Notes under the pieces: generated by a model
Database searches by the model: none
What the model was told of the DNA's origin: nothing
The model's input: only the letters and a program-made list of their open reading frames with translations
Shown here: positions 61,336 to 64,000 of the stretch, one piece after another
Numbering within the stretch: position 1 is the first letter of the stretch
Layout of the letters: each line of letters begins with the position of its first letter
DNA from: Alistipes senegalensis JC50
Lineage (GTDB): Bacteria > Bacteroidota > Bacteroidia > Bacteroidales > Rikenellaceae
Length of the DNA stretch: 64,000 bases
Assembly (NCBI RefSeq): GCF_025145645.1
Contig: NZ_CP102252.1
Coordinates: forward strand, 868,001 to 932,000
Direction of reading: 5' to 3'
Made by a program: the position numbers and the translations under genes

Positions 61336-63504
61336 TTATTCTCGGACACAGCGCACGGGGAAGCCGTAAGCGCGGCTGTAATTACCCTGCGGGTGCACGT
61401 ACGCGGCGTTGAAATACAAGAAGCCTGCACTCGCCGAACTCTGTGTCGGCGACGACGACCAACTGTAACCGCCGGAGCCGACATTCGTCAGCGCACCGGA
61501 CGCGCGGTTGCGATAGCCCGAAGCGGGATAGAAGTCGGTCTCGCCCGTCTGCCAAGCCGTATAATAGAAGTGGTACCCGTGCTGATCGCTCAACGAATTG
61601 CGGTTCGAAGCGTTAAAAGTCGCATTACGCTTGTCGTTAGTGTCCTGGCTGCCGTAGTTGCCGCCATCGACCGTGAAGCGGTTCCACAAATCCTTGGGAG
61701 CGACGCGGTAACCCTCGGGGCACGGGTCGTAGATCGACTTGTAGATCTGAGCCTTACGCGGGTAGAGATAACCCGAGCCGTTGCCCCACAAGTGGTCGTT
61801 CTTCTTCATGACCCAATCGTAGTTCGCATACTTTCCGGTGGCGTCGTAGATGAACTTCGTCGGGTTCGCCGTAGCGTACTTGATCATCTCGGCGTCGGTC
61901 GTCTCGGCCGTAATACCGGTGGCCGTAGCCAGATTGAGCATGTTCTCCGTCTGGTTCCACTTGGTGATGCCGGACAGACCGTCGAAAGACGTTACGACAT
62001 AAGAGTCGCCCGAAGCGGTGATCGCGCCCGGACGTCCCAGCGGGTCTTTGCGGCCCCACTGGTAGTAGAGACCGTACGAATCGACAGTAGCGGTAGCTCC
62101 GGCGGCAACCGTATTCATGGCACCCAGCGCGATCGGCATGACCTCGTAGGTCGAACCCGACCCGTTGCTGGCGGACGGAATGGCGTAGGTCAACAGTCCG
62201 GCCGTGGGGTCGATCTCGGGAACCCAGATGTGGTACGACCACAGGATATTGTCGGAAGCGTCCGTAATGGCGACGACGGCGTTGCCGTTGCCGGAGATGC
62301 CCGTTACCGGAACCTTATTATTCGAAATGGTACCGACGGTGATGCCCGTCAACGTGTTTTCCTTCCACAACAGCTTGGCTTTGGAGGGCTGGGGTGCCGA
62401 CGAAGCGGGCGTGCCGGTCTTGCGGAAACGCATGTCGGACTTGAAAGGCGTAACGTCGATGTTCACCGTGGTCTCGCCATAGACCAGATAGGAGTTGTGC
62501 GGGCCGTAATAGTAGAACGTCGGGATGCCCGGCTTGTCCTCGACTTCGTAACGGAAATCCGTGCCGTCGGCCGTGAACCGCTCGTTGATCGGGAAGCGCA
62601 GCACCTTACCAGCGGAAAGGTCCTGAGTGGGCTTGGCGAAGAACGTGATGGTGTGGAGATCGGTCGTGCAGACGATCTTCATCTCCTCGCCGGCAGCGAC
62701 GGCGGGGAACAACATGACCGACCGGGAGAACGGAGAACCCAATGCGCTGGAGGTGTTGAACGTCCAGTCGATCTTCTCCACGGAACCTGCGCCCAGTTTC
62801 GGAGCGACGGGGTCGGAGAAATCGACCGTAGCCGTGCCGCCGATCTTAGCGGAACCGGCGGTGGTGGTGATGGTCATCGACTCCATAGTCTCGTCTTTGA
62901 AATCCGACTGGCTCAGGTCGAACGCGAAAGTGCACCAAGTACCCAACTGCTTGAACTTGAAGTTAACCTCGGAAGTGGACTCAGAAGCGACGGCAGGCGT
63001 GTTGTACGAAACCTTGATGTCGTTGTAAGTGAACGAATAAGGCGAATCTTTCTCGTTCCACGACCCGATGCCGTACGTCGAACGGTGGTCCTGCTCGTAA
63101 TTCTTGTTGAGATTGAACGAAATCTGACCGTTGGCGGCGACCTCGGCGGCGACGGCCGGGTAAACGGCCCTGAGGTCGCTGACATCGGTGTAAGCGATAC
63201 CCTTGCCGCTCAGAGGCTCGAACTTGCCGACGGAAGTGCCCTGACCCGAAACGAGCTCGTACTGAACCTTATCGCCGTTGCTCGTGTTGACCACGAGGAT
63301 GCGGTCCTTGTTGGACCAATTCACCACGGAATTGGTGCCCAATCCCGTACGGGTTCCGATCTCAGCATCCAAAGAACCCGATACACTGGCAAGCGTGTAC
63401 TTGCCGCCGACAGCCGGGATGTCGCTAACCTCGGCATCCTTGCTGCAACCTGCCACGGATACGGCGAAAGCCGTCATAGCAGCGTAAAAAAAGATCTTTT
63501 TCAT
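61336..63504 (-). CDS. DGR variable target: fimbrillin-like lipoprotein with C-type-lectin variable domain
   Basis: This 722-residue protein has a lipoprotein signal with lipobox VAGC (Cys20). Residues about 30-330 resemble the fimbrillin-like beta-sandwich pair found in Bacteroidetes fimbrial and adhesin proteins (NKDRILVVNT, LRAVYPA, FKQLGTWCTFAFDLS, VMLFPAVAAGEEMKI). A further Ig-like part precedes the C-terminal domain from about 450. That domain has SIYDPCPEGYRVAPKDLWNRF and ends AYGFPVRCVRE, the typical frame of C-type-lectin-fold DGR targets. The VR occupies residues 660-722. It should be displayed on the cell surface with the variable face exposed. It is the first complete gene of the DGR operon and lies 54 bases after a fimbrillin-like gene. 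Confidence 0.93.
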   Translation of the reverse strand: MKKIFFYAAMTAFAVSVAGCSKDAEVSDIPAVGGKYTLASVSGSLDAEIGTRTGLGTNSVVNWSNKDRILVVNTSNGDKVQYELVSGQGTSVGKFEPLSGKGIAYTDVSDLRAVYPAVAAEVAANGQISFNLNKNYEQDHRSTYGIGSWNEKDSPYSFTYNDIKVSYNTPAVASESTSEVNFKFKQLGTWCTFAFDLSQSDFKDETMESMTITTTAGSAKIGGTATVDFSDPVAPKLGAGSVEKIDWTFNTSSALGSPFSRSVMLFPAVAAGEEMKIVCTTDLHTITFFAKPTQDLSAGKVLRFPINERFTADGTDFRYEVEDKPGIPTFYYYGPHNSYLVYGETTVNIDVTPFKSDMRFRKTGTPASSAPQPSKAKLLWKENTLTGITVGTISNNKVPVTGISGNGNAVVAITDASDNILWSYHIWVPEIDPTAGLLTYAIPSASNGSGSTYEVMPIALGAMNTVAAGATATVDSYGLYYQWGRKDPLGRPGAITASGDSYVVTSFDGLSGITKWNQTENMLNLATATGITAETTDAEMIKYATANPTKFIYDATGKYANYDWVMKKNDHLWGNGSGYLYPRKAQIYKSIYDPCPEGYRVAPKDLWNRFTVDGGNYGSQDTNDKRNATFNASNRNSLSDQHGYHFYYTAWQTGETDFYPASGYRNRASGALTNVGSGGYSWSSSPTQSSASAGFLYFNAAYVHPQGNYSRAYGFPVRCVRE
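61341..61527 (-). repeat. DGR variable region (VR), 187 bp
   Basis: This is the 3' end of the target gene, codons 660-722, running up to one codon base before the stop. Compared with the TR the encoded protein changes at 11 residues (three Thr to Ala; Asn to Gly twice, Tyr three times, and Ser, Phe and His once each), plus one silent change. The last 39 bases (61341-61379) are identical to the TR, as expected for the initiation-of-mutagenic-homing segment, where cDNA integration starts and mutations are not transferred. Similarity stops abruptly at both ends. Confidence 0.97.
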
Positions 63505-63558
63505 ATTGAAACAACCTATAAGTGATTATTCGATAGTGTCAAATGATGCCGCGGCAGT

Positions 63559-64000
63559 CTACCACGCGACGCCGCCGTCGGAATATGCGCCGTCGTTATC
63601 GACGGTAGCCTCCCAAGCCAACCCGCCGTCGATATACGAAGCGTCGGGGGAATCGGCGTCGAGGACGACCGAGATCGGCCGCTCGATGAAGTAACGGGTA
63701 CCGCCGGCGAAACCGCTCGCGGGAACGTCCTTATCGGGAGTGGTCAAAGTCAGTCCGGCCTGAGTGGTGACCGAGAACTTCACGGTGCCCGACATATTCG
63801 AGGTGGGCAGAATGACGAAGTCGATGTAAGGATTCGGATTCTGTCCGTCGGCCTTCTTCGTGATGCGTACAGGTGTGGTGAGCCGGACGGTGACGGTGCT
63901 GGTGCCCGAAGCGGAGGCAGAAGCGGCCAGAGAACCGTCGGCGAAGGTCAATTTGCAATCGCCGAACAAAGCGCAACCGGAAACGGAAACGGAAGCCTGA
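63559..64000 (-). CDS. Fimbrillin-like protein, C-terminal part (cut by window edge)
   Basis: The frame is open from the right edge of the window to TAG 63559-63561, giving 146 residues. It shows beta-rich sequence with VRLTTPVRITKKADGQNPNPYIDFVILPTSNMSG and FAGGTRYFIERPISVVLDADSPD, then a short tail ending in two similar units (DGGLAWEATVDNDG, SDGGVAW). The style fits fimbrillin/Mfa-like or adhesin proteins that precede DGR targets. The true start lies outside the window. The target gene follows 54 bases later, with no clear promoter box in the gap, so they are probably co-transcribed. Confidence 0.6.
   Translation of the reverse strand, partial: QASVSVSGCALFGDCKLTFADGSLAASASASGTSTVTVRLTTPVRITKKADGQNPNPYIDFVILPTSNMSGTVKFSVTTQAGLTLTTPDKDVPASGFAGGTRYFIERPISVVLDADSPDASYIDGGLAWEATVDNDGAYSDGGVAW

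Noticed and set aside
1..64000. tRNA, rRNA, insertion sequences or prophage genes
   Set aside because: No cloverleaf-like segment, rRNA-like stretch, transposase, integrase or phage structural gene was recognised anywhere in the window.

Overview
The window comes from a GC-rich gut-type Bacteroidetes chromosome, most like Alistipes (inference). The signs are two SusC/SusD pairs, a hybrid two-component sensor (HTCS), BACON and fimbrillin-type lipoproteins, weak ribosome-binding sites and TAnnTTTG promoter boxes. Housekeeping genes lie at the left edge (end of cydA, cydB, and fabI on the opposite strand).

2.4-20.4 kb, plus strand: first polysaccharide utilization locus (PUL). It holds a BACON/GLUG lipoprotein, a FecR anti-sigma factor, a SusC with an STN signalling domain, SusD, two GH144-type (glucoamylase-like fold) enzymes, a GH3 beta-glucosidase, an unrecognised protein with a DNRLRE-like N-terminus, a GH2 enzyme with a malectin-like tail, and finally the ECF sigma factor. 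GH144 plus GH3 points to beta-1,2-glucan use (inference).

20.5-56.3 kb: second PUL. Two GH2-like genes and the HTCS regulator are on the minus strand. Divergent from them run a GH2, SusC/SusD, a SUMF1-fold lipoprotein, another GH2, two GH28-like enzymes, an STN-alpha/beta-hydrolase fusion, a leucine-rich-repeat protein, a Big2-type lipoprotein, an unknown probable hydrolase, a third GH28-like enzyme, a beta-propeller-like protein and a GH105-type unsaturated uronyl hydrolase. The set fits a pectic glycan, probably rhamnogalacturonan-like (inference).

56.4-64.0 kb, minus strand: a complete diversity-generating retroelement (DGR), the most interesting system here. In transcription order: a fimbrillin-like gene cut by the window edge; a 722-residue fimbrillin-like lipoprotein ending in a C-type-lectin-like variable region (VR); a MutS-like accessory gene; an Avd-type accessory gene with an unusual Ala/Pro-rich repeat tail; the template repeat (TR); and the reverse transcriptase with the DGR signature IGDITSQ. 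TR and VR are both 187 bp and differ at 15 positions. All 15 are adenines in the TR sense strand, and no other base type differs. Behind the RT come a tiny membrane protein, a DUF975-like membrane protein and a PepSY-like protein. The DGR appears to diversify the binding face of a surface adhesin.
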